From Acidobacteriota bacterium (GTDB lineage: Bacteria > Acidobacteriota > Terriglobia > Acidiferrales > UBA7541): 47,395 bases of DNA. The stretch's first letter is position 1. Each line of letters begins with the position of its first letter. Position numbers and translations under genes: made by a program. Below are positions 8,842 through 18,202 of the stretch, piece by piece. The stretch is from contig PLUM01000103.1 in the NCBI GenBank assembly GCA_003165465.1, positions 19,763-67,157 on the forward strand, read 5' to 3'. The notes beneath the pieces were generated by a model. That model was not told the DNA's origin, searched no databases, and saw only the letters and a program-made list of their open reading frames with translations.

Positions 8842-10857
8842 ATGGGTTTCCTCGCTCCGTGGTTTCTGGCGGGAATTGCGGCGCTGGCCGTGCCGTTCTA
8901 CGTCCATTTGCTGCGGCGTCACACTGCCGCGGCGCGCCCGTTCAGCTCGCTGATGTTCTTTGAGCGGCGCACGCAAAGCTCGATCAAGCATCGCCGCCTG
9001 CGCCACTTGCTCTTGCTGTCGCTGCGCGCGCTTCTGTTCCTGCTGCTCGCGCTGGCGTTTGCCAATCCGTTCATCCATCGCACGGTCGCCGGCGGAAGCG
9101 ACGAAAAACTCCAGCTGCTGGTGATCGACCATTCGTTCAGCATGAAGGCCGGATCGCGCCTGGCCGATGCGCGCCGCGAGGCGCTCTCCGTGCTTTCTGC
9201 GCGAAGGCCCGCCGACCGCGCGCAAATCCTGGCGCTCGGCTCGCGCATCGAAGTGCTGACGCAGCCGTCGCTTGACGGCCCCGCGCTGCGCGCCGCCGTC
9301 GAGAGCGTGCAGCCGGGAGATTCCCGCGCGAGTTTCGGCGAACTCGCGCGCGCTGTGCGCTCGCTTGCGGATGCGTCGCGCACGCCCATCGAGTTGCACT
9401 TTTTTAGCGACATGCAAAAATCCGCCCTGCCCGCGAGTTTTTCGGAACTGGCGCTGCCCGCCAATGTTTCGCTCGTGCTGCACGCGGTGGCCATGGAAAC
9501 CGCGCCGAACTGGACGGTGGAAAGCGTTAACGCCCCTGGAAACGTGTGGGATCCGAAGAAAGCGCGCGTGCAGGCCATCGTCGCCGGGTTTGGGACTCCG
9601 GCGGCCACGCGCGCCGTTTCGCTCATCGTGAATGGTAAAACGGTCGCCACCAAAAATGTGAATGTGCCCGCGAATGGCCGCGCCACGGTCGAATTCCAGT
9701 CGCTTGACGTGCCCTACGGTTTCACGCGCTGCGAAATCCGAATCGATTCGGCGGACGGTTTTCCGGCGGACGATGTAAGCGTTTTCGCCGTCGAGCGATC
9801 CGACCCGCGCCGTGTCCTTTTTATTTCAGACGCCGGAGACGCGCGCTCGCCGCTCTATTTCCGCTCGGCCCTCGGCTCGAGCGCGGAGTCCGCCTTCACG
9901 CTGGAAGCGGTCAGCGCCGGCGAAGCCGCGAATCAGCCGCTCTCAAAATACGCGTTCGTCGTCCTCTCGGATTTGATCTCGGTGCCAGCGTCCTTCGAAA
10001 GCGCGTTGCTGAAATATGTGCAGGGCGGCGGCAGCGTGTGGATCGCGGAGGGAACCTCGGCGGCGCACAGCGCGCGCGTTCCCGTCTTTGGCGGCAACAT
10101 CCTCGGCTCGCGCGATTATTCGCGCACGAGTGATCGCTACCTGAACGTCGCGGACGCCGATCCCGCGCATCCGTCGGTGGAAAAGGCGGGCCACTGGTCC
10201 GGCGTGAAATTTTATTTTGCGGTGCGCGTGGAACCCGGCGACGCGCGCGTGATTGTCCGCCTGACGGATGGAACACCCGTGCTGCTCGAAAAGAAAATCG
10301 GCGAAGGTAATGTTTTGCTGTTTGCTTCCGGCCTTGACAATCTCACCAATGATTTTCCGCTCCATCCGATCTTCGTGCCCTTCGTCGAGCAAACGGCGCT
10401 GTATCTGTCCAGCACCCAGCGCCGCGGCGGCTCCCGCGTGGTGGATTCCTTCCTCGAACTGCGCACTTCGAAGGAGCAATCCGTGGGCGTCGAGGTGATC
10501 GATCCCGAGGCCCATCGGCCACTTTCGCTGAAAGATGCGGCGTCCGTGCAAACCTACCAGTTGGAACGCGCCGGATTTTACGAATTGCAACTCGCGAATG
10601 GACGCCACGACGTCGTCGGCGTAAATCCCGACCGCCGTGAATCGAATCTGGAAACCGTGCCGGACGATGTCCTGGCGCTCTGGCGTGGAAACGCGGGCGC
10701 GGATGCCGCGCAGGCCGCCGATTCCGGCGCCCAGCAGCAAACGCAGCCCTTTCGTTTGTGGTGGTATATGATGCTTCTCGTATTCGCCGTAGCCATCGCC
10801 GAATCCCTGCTTGCGGACCGATATTTGGGCGCGCAGCAGCAGGAGGAGGGTTTATGA
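8842..10857 (+). CDS. BatA-like membrane protein with VWA domain
   Basis: 671 residues. The N-terminal BatA/aerotolerance regulator region starts MGFLAPWFLAGIAALAVPFY with a membrane helix, then a short basic loop (LLRRHTAAARPFSSLMFFERR) and a second helix (about 55-75). The VWA domain begins near residue 93 with DHSFSMK, which retains DxSxS. A long beta-rich periplasmic region and a GATase-like segment (YVQGGGSVWIAEG) follow. One C-terminal helix (about 635-658) comes before a short polar tail. The start is immediately after the DUF58 stop, with GGGGAGGG just upstream. The end overlaps the DUF4175 start by ATGA. Likely an integral-membrane partner of MoxR/DUF58. Confidence 0.92.
   Translation: MGFLAPWFLAGIAALAVPFYVHLLRRHTAAARPFSSLMFFERRTQSSIKHRRLRHLLLLSLRALLFLLLALAFANPFIHRTVAGGSDEKLQLLVIDHSFSMKAGSRLADARREALSVLSARRPADRAQILALGSRIEVLTQPSLDGPALRAAVESVQPGDSRASFGELARAVRSLADASRTPIELHFFSDMQKSALPASFSELALPANVSLVLHAVAMETAPNWTVESVNAPGNVWDPKKARVQAIVAGFGTPAATRAVSLIVNGKTVATKNVNVPANGRATVEFQSLDVPYGFTRCEIRIDSADGFPADDVSVFAVERSDPRRVLFISDAGDARSPLYFRSALGSSAESAFTLEAVSAGEAANQPLSKYAFVVLSDLISVPASFESALLKYVQGGGSVWIAEGTSAAHSARVPVFGGNILGSRDYSRTSDRYLNVADADPAHPSVEKAGHWSGVKFYFAVRVEPGDARVIVRLTDGTPVLLEKKIGEGNVLLFASGLDNLTNDFPLHPIFVPFVEQTALYLSSTQRRGGSRVVDSFLELRTSKEQSVGVEVIDPEAHRPLSLKDAASVQTYQLERAGFYELQLANGRHDVVGVNPDRRESNLETVPDDVLALWRGNAGADAAQAADSGAQQQTQPFRLWWYMMLLVFAVAIAESLLADRYLGAQQQEEGL
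10841..10850 (+). promoter_or_regulatory. Shine-Dalgarno site fixing the DUF4175 start
   Basis: AGGAGGAGGG, with the AGGAGG core 7 bases before the ATG at 10854. It decides for this ATG over in-frame candidates further upstream, which overlap the BatA-like gene by about 100 bases. Confidence 0.85.
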
Positions 10858-13800
10858 GGAGCCTTCGCGACCAGCTCAACTCCTACATTCAGCAACTGGA
10901 GAGAAGGCTGCGCCTGGGCGCGATGCTCCGCGGCGCCGCAATTCTCACCTCGGTTGCTCTGGTCGCTACCGTTGTCCTGGTTCTAATCGCCAATGCTTTT
11001 GCGTTCTCCCGTTGGAGCATCACCAGCGCGCGCGTGGCGCTGCTGTTTGCGCTGGTTTTGGCCGTGACGTTTGGAATCGCTCTGCCGCTCGCCGCGCTCA
11101 ATCGCCGCCGCGCCGCCCGCCAGGCCGAGCAAATGTTCCCCGAATTCAACCAGCGCCTCGTGACGTTTGCCGAGCGCGATGCCGAAAAGCGCGAGCCGTT
11201 TCTCGATCTACTGGCCCTCGATACGCTCAACGTGGCGCGCACGACCGAGCCCAAGTCGCTGGTTCCCGATGGAAAACTCGCGGCGTTTCTCGGCGCGGGC
11301 GCGGCATCCCTGTGCGTGCTCGTCTGGCTGATCCTCGCCGGGCCAGGGTATCTCGGCCACGGCGCGGCGCTGCTGTGGGCCGCGACGCCGCATGGCGGGT
11401 CCTCTCCGTTTTATGACATTCAGGTTGTGCCCGGAGATATTTCCGTGCGGCGCAATTCCGATCTGATGGTCACGGCGCAGCTGATTGGCCTGCAATCGCA
11501 AAGCGTGCGCCTGTACGCGCGCTATCAGAGCGCCTCCAAATGGGATCAAGTGCCCATGCGCCCGCAGGCATCTGGCTCGGGCTTTCAATTTATGTTCGCG
11601 GGCCTGCCGGAAAGCGTCGAGTATTACGTCGAGGCCGGGCCACTCGACTCGCGCCACTTCAATATTCGCGTTCTCGATCTCCCCAATGTGAAAAATGTTC
11701 GCGTGACGTATCGCTATCCTTCCTGGACGCGCATGCAAAATGCGACCGAGGAGCGCGGCGGAGATTTGCGCGCCGTCGAGGGCACGGAAGCCGATCTGGA
11801 AGTGGAAACCGACAAACCCCTGCGCGACGGCGCGCTGGTGCTCGATGACGAGCGGCAAATCCGGCTCGCGGGCGGCGAACGAAACGTCTACAAGGGCACC
11901 GTGCGCATGGAAAAGGACGGCGTCTACCACGTCGCTGCTCTCGACGAGGGGCAGCCCGTGCGCCTCTCCAACGATTTCTTCATCGAGGCGCGCAAAGCCG
12001 AGCCGCCCAGCGTGATCGTCGCGCGTCCCGGACACGATTACCGCGCCAGTCCCATCGAGGAGGTGACCGTCGCGGTGAAGGCCGACGACGAATTTGGCGT
12101 CTCCGAATTAGCGCTCCACTACTCGGTGAATGGCGGGCCGGAACAAACCGTCGACCTGCTCAAGCGAAAAGGCGCGAAGCAGGCCGATGGTTCCGCGATG
12201 CTTTCCCTCGAGGATTTCAAGGCCGTGCCGGGCGATGTCGTCAGCCTCTATGCCGTGGCAAAGGACGCGCACGCCGAATCGCGCACCGATATTTCCTTCA
12301 TCGAGGCCGATCCTTTCGAACGCGAATACTCGCAAGCCCAGGCTGCGGGCGGCGGTGGCGGCGGTGGCGGCGGCATGGGCGATCAGAACGACATCTCCCA
12401 GCGCGAAAAGGAAATCATCGCCGAAACCTGGAAGCATCAGGGTGACAAGAAGGCAACGCAGCAGGAATCGGCCGACGCCGCGAAATTCCTTTCCGGCGTG
12501 CAGGCCAAGCTGGGCGAGCAGGCGCGATCGCTCGCCGGGCGCATGCAGAGCCGTGAGCTGTCACGGGAAAACGAGGAGTTCAACGCCTTCGTGAAGGACA
12601 TGAACGCCGCGGCCGAAGCCATGATCCCGGCCGCCGAAAAATTGCAGCAGCAGAAGTGGAAGGACGCGATGCCCAGCGAACAGAAAGCGCTTCAGAACTT
12701 GCTGCGCGCCGAAGCCACATTCCGCCAGATTCAAGTGGCATTCGGAAGTTCGAGCGGCGGAGGCGGCGCGGGCGGCGGCGCAGGGCGCGACCTTGCCAGC
12801 CTGTTCGATCTCGAGCTGGACACGGAAAAAAATCAGTACGAAACCGCGCAGACCGCCGGCTCGGCCAGCCAGCAGGAAAAAGAAATCGACGAAGCGCTGC
12901 AAAAACTCGATCAGCTCGCGCGCCGCCAGGAAGAGCTGGCCCAGCAGCAGACGAGCAACCAGCAAAGCTCCCAGCAGCGCTGGCAGCAGGAAATGCTGCG
13001 CCGCCAGGCCGAGGAGTTGCAGCGCCAGATGGAGCAGATGGCGCGCAACAATCCGCAGGGCGCGTCAGGTTCGCAATCCGGTTCGCAGCAGGGCAACGCG
13101 CAGGGCAATGCCTCCTCGGGGCAAACTTCCTCGGGGCAGGCGGGCGCGGGAGGAAAATCGGGCGACCCTCGCGTGCAGCAGTCGCTGGACCGTTTGCGCC
13201 AGGCGACCGACGACATGCGCCGCGCAACCTCTCCCCAGCAGAGCGAGGCCGAAGCGCGCCGCGCCGCCGATCGTTTGAAGGAAGCCACCGACCTGCTCGG
13301 CAGCATGCGCCACGAGCAATCGGCGACGAAGGTCGATTCTCTGGCCGAAGAGGCCAGCCGACTTGCGCGAGATGAGCGCGACCAGACCGGCCGCATCGTT
13401 CAAGCCTTCGGGCAAGACTCCGGTCAAGCCTCCGGTCAAGCCTTTAGACAAGGCATGGCGCCGCAGTCCGGGACGCAGGAGCGCCGGAAGCTGGCCGACG
13501 ATCGCGAAAAACTGGCGGGGGATCTTGGCGCGCTGGAAAAAAATCTGCAGGACACCGCGCGCGAACTCGCCACACACAATCAGAGCGCCGCCTCCACCAA
13601 GTTACGGGAAGCCCTCGGCGACATGCAGCAGTCCGATCTGCGCGCGCGCATTCAGCGCGGCGCGGACTGGATGCGCCGCGGCATCGATCCCAACGCGAGC
13701 GGCATGGAGCCGGAAATTGCCGCTGGAATGCAGCGCCTAGAAAAAGGCGTGCGTGACGCGCAACAGGCCATGGGCGCGGCCCCGCAACAAGGAAACGATT

Positions 13801-14426
13801 CGCAGCAGGGAATCGAAACCGCGTTGAACCGCGTGGAGCAGTTGCGTAGCCAGCTTGGCTCAATGTCGCGCGACGGCCAGGGACGCCAGCCTGGCGGACA
13901 GCAGCCGGGACAGCGCGGCAGCGGTCCTGGCGGCGGGCCGGGCGCGCGAATGGGCGACGGCACGTACGGTGGCGATGGCTTCCGCAACGCGAATCCCGGC
14001 GGCGGAGCCAATGGCGGCGCGTTCGGCAATTTCGATACGGGAAACAACACGCCGCGCGGAGGATCGCCGGTTCCGCCAGAAACTTCTCCCGTTCCCCCGC
14101 AGCGAGCGTACGACGACAGCCTGCGCGATCTAAACCAGCTTCGCCAGTCCGTGCGCGACGATCCCGAAATGTCCCGTCAGGTTCAGGAACTCATAAAAAA
14201 AATGGAGCGCCTCGACCCGACCCGCTTCCCCGGCAATCCAGCGCTCGTCGAGCAGCTCCATTCTCAAGTGCTCGCCGATGTGGATAAGCTGGAATTGCAG
14301 TTGCGCCGCCAACTCGATGACAAGGATTACGGCCAGGTCCGCAGCGGCGACACGAAAACCGTGCCGCAAGGATACGAAGAATCCGTAGCCGAGTATTACC
14401 GCCGCCTGAGCAAGAACAACAAGTAG
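10854..14426 (+). CDS. DUF4175 large membrane protein with coiled-coil and Gln/Gly-rich tail
   Basis: 1190 residues. The N terminus has paired membrane helices (about 22-45 and 52-80), and a third lies near 143-168. A beta-rich extracytoplasmic region of Ig-like repeats spans roughly 180-490. After a poly-Gly run near 500 the protein is helical, Gln/Glu/Arg-rich and probably coiled-coil (about 520-960), then Gly/Pro/Gln-rich and disordered (about 960-1090). It ends in a charged helix (about 1090-1190). DUF4175 proteins are typical last members of MoxR/DUF58/BatA clusters; their activity is unknown. The start overlaps the BatA-like stop and has a near-perfect Shine-Dalgarno site. The low-complexity parts will align poorly in searches. 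Confidence 0.9.
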   Translation: MRSLRDQLNSYIQQLERRLRLGAMLRGAAILTSVALVATVVLVLIANAFAFSRWSITSARVALLFALVLAVTFGIALPLAALNRRRAARQAEQMFPEFNQRLVTFAERDAEKREPFLDLLALDTLNVARTTEPKSLVPDGKLAAFLGAGAASLCVLVWLILAGPGYLGHGAALLWAATPHGGSSPFYDIQVVPGDISVRRNSDLMVTAQLIGLQSQSVRLYARYQSASKWDQVPMRPQASGSGFQFMFAGLPESVEYYVEAGPLDSRHFNIRVLDLPNVKNVRVTYRYPSWTRMQNATEERGGDLRAVEGTEADLEVETDKPLRDGALVLDDERQIRLAGGERNVYKGTVRMEKDGVYHVAALDEGQPVRLSNDFFIEARKAEPPSVIVARPGHDYRASPIEEVTVAVKADDEFGVSELALHYSVNGGPEQTVDLLKRKGAKQADGSAMLSLEDFKAVPGDVVSLYAVAKDAHAESRTDISFIEADPFEREYSQAQAAGGGGGGGGGMGDQNDISQREKEIIAETWKHQGDKKATQQESADAAKFLSGVQAKLGEQARSLAGRMQSRELSRENEEFNAFVKDMNAAAEAMIPAAEKLQQQKWKDAMPSEQKALQNLLRAEATFRQIQVAFGSSSGGGGAGGGAGRDLASLFDLELDTEKNQYETAQTAGSASQQEKEIDEALQKLDQLARRQEELAQQQTSNQQSSQQRWQQEMLRRQAEELQRQMEQMARNNPQGASGSQSGSQQGNAQGNASSGQTSSGQAGAGGKSGDPRVQQSLDRLRQATDDMRRATSPQQSEAEARRAADRLKEATDLLGSMRHEQSATKVDSLAEEASRLARDERDQTGRIVQAFGQDSGQASGQAFRQGMAPQSGTQERRKLADDREKLAGDLGALEKNLQDTARELATHNQSAASTKLREALGDMQQSDLRARIQRGADWMRRGIDPNASGMEPEIAAGMQRLEKGVRDAQQAMGAAPQQGNDSQQGIETALNRVEQLRSQLGSMSRDGQGRQPGGQQPGQRGSGPGGGPGARMGDGTYGGDGFRNANPGGGANGGAFGNFDTGNNTPRGGSPVPPETSPVPPQRAYDDSLRDLNQLRQSVRDDPEMSRQVQELIKKMERLDPTRFPGNPALVEQLHSQVLADVDKLELQLRRQLDDKDYGQVRSGDTKTVPQGYEESVAEYYRRLSKNNK

Positions 14427-14452
14427 AAGCTGTTGCATAATCCGCTTTTCAG

Positions 14453-14531
14453 TAGCACAGGCTTCAGCCTGTGTTCTTTTGATTTTAGCTTGCCACAAAT
14501 CAAAACCACACAGGCTGAAGCCTGTGCTACT
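14453..14531. repeat. REP-like inverted pair (reference copy)
   Basis: Perfect outer symmetry: TTTTCA then GTAG on the left, CTAC then TGAAAA on the right. Each arm carries CACAGGCTTCAGCCTGTG or its inverse, separated by about 30 bases. This pair lies between the end of the MoxR cluster and the glycosidase gene, where it could also form a strong RNA stem. Confidence 0.9.
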
Positions 14532-14619
14532 GAAAATCACTTCTTCTGACTATACTGTTTAATTCCCGGGCCTGCCGGCTGTACCCCCCTCTTACGGGAC
14601 CGGAGCGAGGAACCACACG

Positions 14620-17274
14620 ATGACAGCCGAAGAACAGCGTCTGGACGAAGCCCACCAGCGCATCAAGCATTGGAAGCGCTGGGGACCGTATCTCGCCGAG
14701 CGGCAATGGGGGACGGTCCGCGAGGATTACAGCCCAAATGGAACAGCGTGGGAATATTTTCCGCACGATCATGCGCGGTCGCGCGCCTATCGCTGGGGAG
14801 AAGATGGCATCGGCGGGATCAGCGACCGCCATCAGCGCGTCTGCTTCGCGCTGGCGCTTTGGAATGGACGCGATCATATCCTCAAGGAGCGAATGTTCGG
14901 CCTGACCGGCAATGAAGGCAATCATGGCGAGGACGTGAAGGAGTATTACTTCTACCTCGATTCGACCCCCACGCATTCCTACATGAAGTACCTGTATAAG
15001 TATCCCCAGGCGACTTTCCCCTACGAACAACTCGTCGAGGAAAATCGCAAGCGAGGCAAGGCCGATCCGGAATTCGAACTGATGGATACGGGCGTGTTCA
15101 ACGAAAACCGCTATTTCGACGTGTTCATGGAATATGCCAAGGCCGAGCCCGAAGATATTTTGATCAAAATCACCGCCTGGAATCGCGGGCCGGAAGAAGC
15201 GCAACTCGATCTCTTGCCGACGATGTGGTTTCGAAATATCTGGTCGTTCGGCGAAAAGCACGGGCATCCCAGCCTCGCACGCGTTCCGGATTACATGGGC
15301 GCGGCGGTCGTCGAGGCCGAGGAAAGCCGGTACGGCAAGCGCTGGCTGCTGGCCGAGGCCACTCCTGATGAAATGCTCTTCACCGAGAACGAAACCAATT
15401 TCCAGCGCGTGTTCGGTTATCCGGACGGCTCTCCGTACGTGAAGGACAGTTTTCACGATTATGTGATTGGAGGACTGAAAGATGCCGTCAATCCCGCGCA
15501 AAAGGGGACGAAATGCGCCGCGCGCTATCGCTTCCGGATTGCGCCGGGCGCTTCGGCGACCATTCGCCTGCGGTTGACGAACGTGGAGCCCCAGGCGGGC
15601 GCCGCGAATCCGTTCGACGCGGCGTTCGAAAAAATATTCGACTTGCGCCTCGGCGAAGCGGACCAATTCTACGCGCGCCGCTTTCCGCAAGAGCGTTCGG
15701 ATGATGCGCACAGCGTCATGCGCCAGGCGCTCGCGGGCATGTTGTGGTCCAAGCAGTGCTATCACTACGACATGCGCACCTGGCTCAATGGAGATCCCGG
15801 CCAGCCGCCTCCGCCGCCCGAACGCAAAAAAGGCCGCAATCACGAATGGACGCACCTATACAACGCGGACGTCCTCTCGATGCCCGATAAGTGGGAGTAT
15901 CCGTGGTTTGCGGCGTGGGACCTGGCGTTTCACACGGTCACGCTCTCGCTGGTCGATCCGGATTTCGCCAAGAGCCAGCTCCTCCTGCTTTTGCGCGAAT
16001 GGTACATGCACCCGAACGGGCAATTGCCCGCCTACGAGTGGGCCTTTGGCGACGTGAACCCTCCGGTGCACGCCTGGGCGGCCTGGCGCGTCTACAAGAT
16101 CGAAAAGCGCATTCGCGGTCGCGCCGACCGCGCCTTCCTCGAACGCGTGTTCCACAAACTCCTGCTGAATTTCACCTGGTGGGTGAACCGCAAGGACCCG
16201 GACGGAATGAACGTGTTTCAGGGCGGTTTTCTTGGCCTCGACAACATCGGTGTGTTTGACCGTTCGCAGCCGCTGCCTACCGGAGGCCACCTCGAACAAT
16301 CGGACGGCACCAGTTGGATGGGGATGTATTGCCTGAACATGCTGGCGATCTCGCTGGAGCTGGCGCGCGAAGACCCAGCCTACGAAGACGTGGCCAGTAA
16401 ATTTTTCGAGCACTTCGTCCACATCGCGGACGCCATCAACTCCCGCGGGCCCGATGGCCAGTCTCTCTGGGACGAAGAGGACGGATTTTTCTATGACGCG
16501 GTTGATCTTCCGAATGGCGATCAGCACTACCTGAAAGTGCGCTCGATGGTCGGGCTGACTCCGCTCTTCGCGGTCGAGACCCTGGAGCCGGAACTGATCG
16601 CGCGCCTGCCGGGCTTTCAGCGGCGCATGAACTGGTTCCTCGACAACATGCCGGGCTTTGCATCGCGCGTGGATTCGAGCCAGACTTCGCCGAATGGAGT
16701 GCGCCGCTTGCTGTCGCTCGTGGACCCCAAGCAGCTTGTGCGGATGCTGGATTACATGCTGAACAAGGAAGAGTTTTTTTCGCCACACGGCATACGCGCC
16801 CTTTCCAAATATCACGCGGCGCACCCGTACACCCTCTCGGTGAACGGCAATGAATATCGCGTGGACTACGAGCCGGGGGAATCGCGGAGCGGCCTGTTCG
16901 GAGGAAATTCGAATTGGCGCGGCCCCGTCTGGTTTCCCATGAATTTTCTGATGATTGAGTCGCTCCAGAAATTTCACCATTATTTCGGCGACGATTTTCT
17001 CATCGAGTGCCCGTCCGGATCGGGCCGGCAAATGTCGCTCTGGGAGGTGAGCGCGGAGCTGTCGCGGTCTCTGAACCATATTTTTCTGCGCGACGAGAAT
17101 GGCCGCCGCCCGGTTTACGGAACGAGCGATAAATTTCAGGACGATCCCCTGTGGCGCGACCTGATTTTGTTTTACGAATATTTTCACGGCGATACCGGAG
17201 CGGGCCTGGGCGCAAGCCACCAGACCGGATGGACCGGCCTGGTTTCCAAGCTCCTCGAGCAAACGGGCGAGTAG
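14620..17274 (+). CDS. MGH1-type / GH63-like glycoside hydrolase
   Basis: 884 residues with no signal peptide, so probably cytoplasmic. The N-terminal half is a beta-rich domain opening with [18 protein letters not shown] and [12 protein letters not shown]. The C-terminal half is an (alpha/alpha)6-barrel like GH63 and related bacterial glucosidases ([36 protein letters not shown]). Family members cleave alpha-glucosidic bonds in oligosaccharides or glucosides such as glucosylglycerate or mannosylglycerate; the substrate here cannot be read from the sequence. The start ATG has GAGGA 5-9 bases upstream. It is a single-gene unit, flanked by REP-type repeats on both sides. Confidence 0.85.
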   Translation: MTAEEQRLDEAHQRIKHWKRWGPYLAERQWGTVREDYSPNGTAWEYFPHDHARSRAYRWGEDGIGGISDRHQRVCFALALWNGRDHILKERMFGLTGNEGNHGEDVKEYYFYLDSTPTHSYMKYLYKYPQATFPYEQLVEENRKRGKADPEFELMDTGVFNENRYFDVFMEYAKAEPEDILIKITAWNRGPEEAQLDLLPTMWFRNIWSFGEKHGHPSLARVPDYMGAAVVEAEESRYGKRWLLAEATPDEMLFTENETNFQRVFGYPDGSPYVKDSFHDYVIGGLKDAVNPAQKGTKCAARYRFRIAPGASATIRLRLTNVEPQAGAANPFDAAFEKIFDLRLGEADQFYARRFPQERSDDAHSVMRQALAGMLWSKQCYHYDMRTWLNGDPGQPPPPPERKKGRNHEWTHLYNADVLSMPDKWEYPWFAAWDLAFHTVTLSLVDPDFAKSQLLLLLREWYMHPNGQLPAYEWAFGDVNPPVHAWAAWRVYKIEKRIRGRADRAFLERVFHKLLLNFTWWVNRKDPDGMNVFQGGFLGLDNIGVFDRSQPLPTGGHLEQSDGTSWMGMYCLNMLAISLELAREDPAYEDVASKFFEHFVHIADAINSRGPDGQSLWDEEDGFFYDAVDLPNGDQHYLKVRSMVGLTPLFAVETLEPELIARLPGFQRRMNWFLDNMPGFASRVDSSQTSPNGVRRLLSLVDPKQLVRMLDYMLNKEEFFSPHGIRALSKYHAAHPYTLSVNGNEYRVDYEPGESRSGLFGGNSNWRGPVWFPMNFLMIESLQKFHHYFGDDFLIECPSGSGRQMSLWEVSAELSRSLNHIFLRDENGRRPVYGTSDKFQDDPLWRDLILFYEYFHGDTGAGLGASHQTGWTGLVSKLLEQTGE

Positions 17275-17281
17275 GATTTGT

Positions 17282-17348
17282 GTAGCGCTCGCCTTGAGGC
17301 GAGCATTGCATGTCCAGGCGCATGCTCACCTGAAGGTGGACGGCGCAC
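17282..17348. repeat. REP-like element, diverged pair
   Basis: GTAG head followed by the palindrome CGCTCGCCTTGAGGCGAGC. A looser inverse (GCTCACCTGAAGGTGGAC) ends near 17348. The two arms have diverged from each other, unlike most pairs in the window. Confidence 0.6.
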
Positions 17349-17412
17349 AGCCAGCGTCCAGCGGACCGCGCAGGCGCGAAATAATACGGCTAAAACACAA
17401 CTGGAGGACTCG

Positions 17413-18132
17413 ATGAACTTCCACGACAAAATCGTTCTCGTCACCGGCGGGACAGGGGGCCTGGGGCGCCAAGTCACCATGGCGTTTCTCGAAGCGGGGG
17501 CGAAGATCGTGGTTACGTATCGGGCGGCTGAAGAATTTGCCTCTGTCATGTCGGCTGCCGAGAAGATCGGAGTCGCGCCTCCAGCGGGCGTGAGCGTGGA
17601 TGTGACCGATGCGCAAGCCGTCGAAAAAGTTATTGCCGAGATTGTGGCAAAGCACGGCCGCCTCGACATTCTTGTAAATACAGTGGGCGGATATGCGGGC
17701 GGGACGAATCTCTGGGAAGTGGACCCGAGGAAATATGACCAGATGCTCGAGCTTAATCTCAAGGCGGGATTTGTCCTCGCGCGAGCCGTGGTGCCGCAAA
17801 TGATTCGGCAAAATAGAGGGTGGATCGTGAACATCGCCTCCAAGGCCGCTTTCGATCACGCGGCGGGTGGGGCGCTCTATGCCGCGTCGAAGGCGGCCGC
17901 GCTGGCCCTGTTTGATTCTCTTGCGGCGGAAGTAAAGCCTTTCAATGTCAATGTGAATACCGTTGTGCCGAGCATCATCGATACGGCCGCGAACCGGAAG
18001 GCGATGCCGGAGGCTGATTTTGCGAAATGGCCGAAGCCGGAGGAGATTGCGCGCGTTATTTTGTTTCTATGCTCGGAAGAGGCGCGGGTGATCCACGGCG
18101 CGGCGTTTCTTTTTACGGGAAGAGTTGAGTAG
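17413..18132 (+). CDS. Short-chain dehydrogenase/reductase (SDR)
   Basis: 239 residues from the ATG at 17413, which has TGGAGGA about 7 bases upstream; longer in-frame versions run into the repeat. A Rossmann fold with the cofactor motif TGGTGGLG (about 11-18) and the NTVGG motif places it in the classical SDR family. The catalytic residues are Ser143, Tyr156 and Lys160 (YAASK). The nucleotide specificity and substrate are unknown; there is no Arg or Lys pattern that would clearly mark NADP use. The TAG stop codon lies inside the GTAG head of the following REP pair, so the repeat provides the end of this gene. It faces the TerC-fusion gene convergently. Confidence 0.9.
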   Translation: MNFHDKIVLVTGGTGGLGRQVTMAFLEAGAKIVVTYRAAEEFASVMSAAEKIGVAPPAGVSVDVTDAQAVEKVIAEIVAKHGRLDILVNTVGGYAGGTNLWEVDPRKYDQMLELNLKAGFVLARAVVPQMIRQNRGWIVNIASKAAFDHAAGGALYAASKAAALALFDSLAAEVKPFNVNVNTVVPSIIDTAANRKAMPEADFAKWPKPEEIARVILFLCSEEARVIHGAAFLFTGRVE

Positions 18133-18202
18133 GACAGGCTTTAGCCTGTCGGGGTTGGGTGCCACGAGTTCAGAAAAGCAGACAGGCTGAAGCCCGTCCT
18201 AC
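18129..18202. repeat. REP-like inverted pair exactly filling the gap between convergent stops
   Basis: The GTAG head at 18129-18132 contains the SDR stop TAG. The left stem is GACAGGCTTTAGCCTGTC and the right arm GACAGGCTGAAGCCCGTC, then CTAC ending at 18202. The next base, 18203, is the end of the minus-strand stop of the TerC-fusion gene. A bidirectional terminator role is plausible. Confidence 0.87.

Noticed and set aside
14453..14531. The paired palindromes simply as intrinsic terminators
   Set aside because: Some may terminate transcription, but one lies inside an open frame, several lie between cotranscribed genes, and many lack T runs after the stem. A repeat family explains them better.
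14527..17262. Minus-strand open frames of 442 and 468 codons opposite the glycosidase
   Set aside because: Codon-phase mirrors of a well-supported GH63-type gene; one even begins inside the REP pair side of the region.
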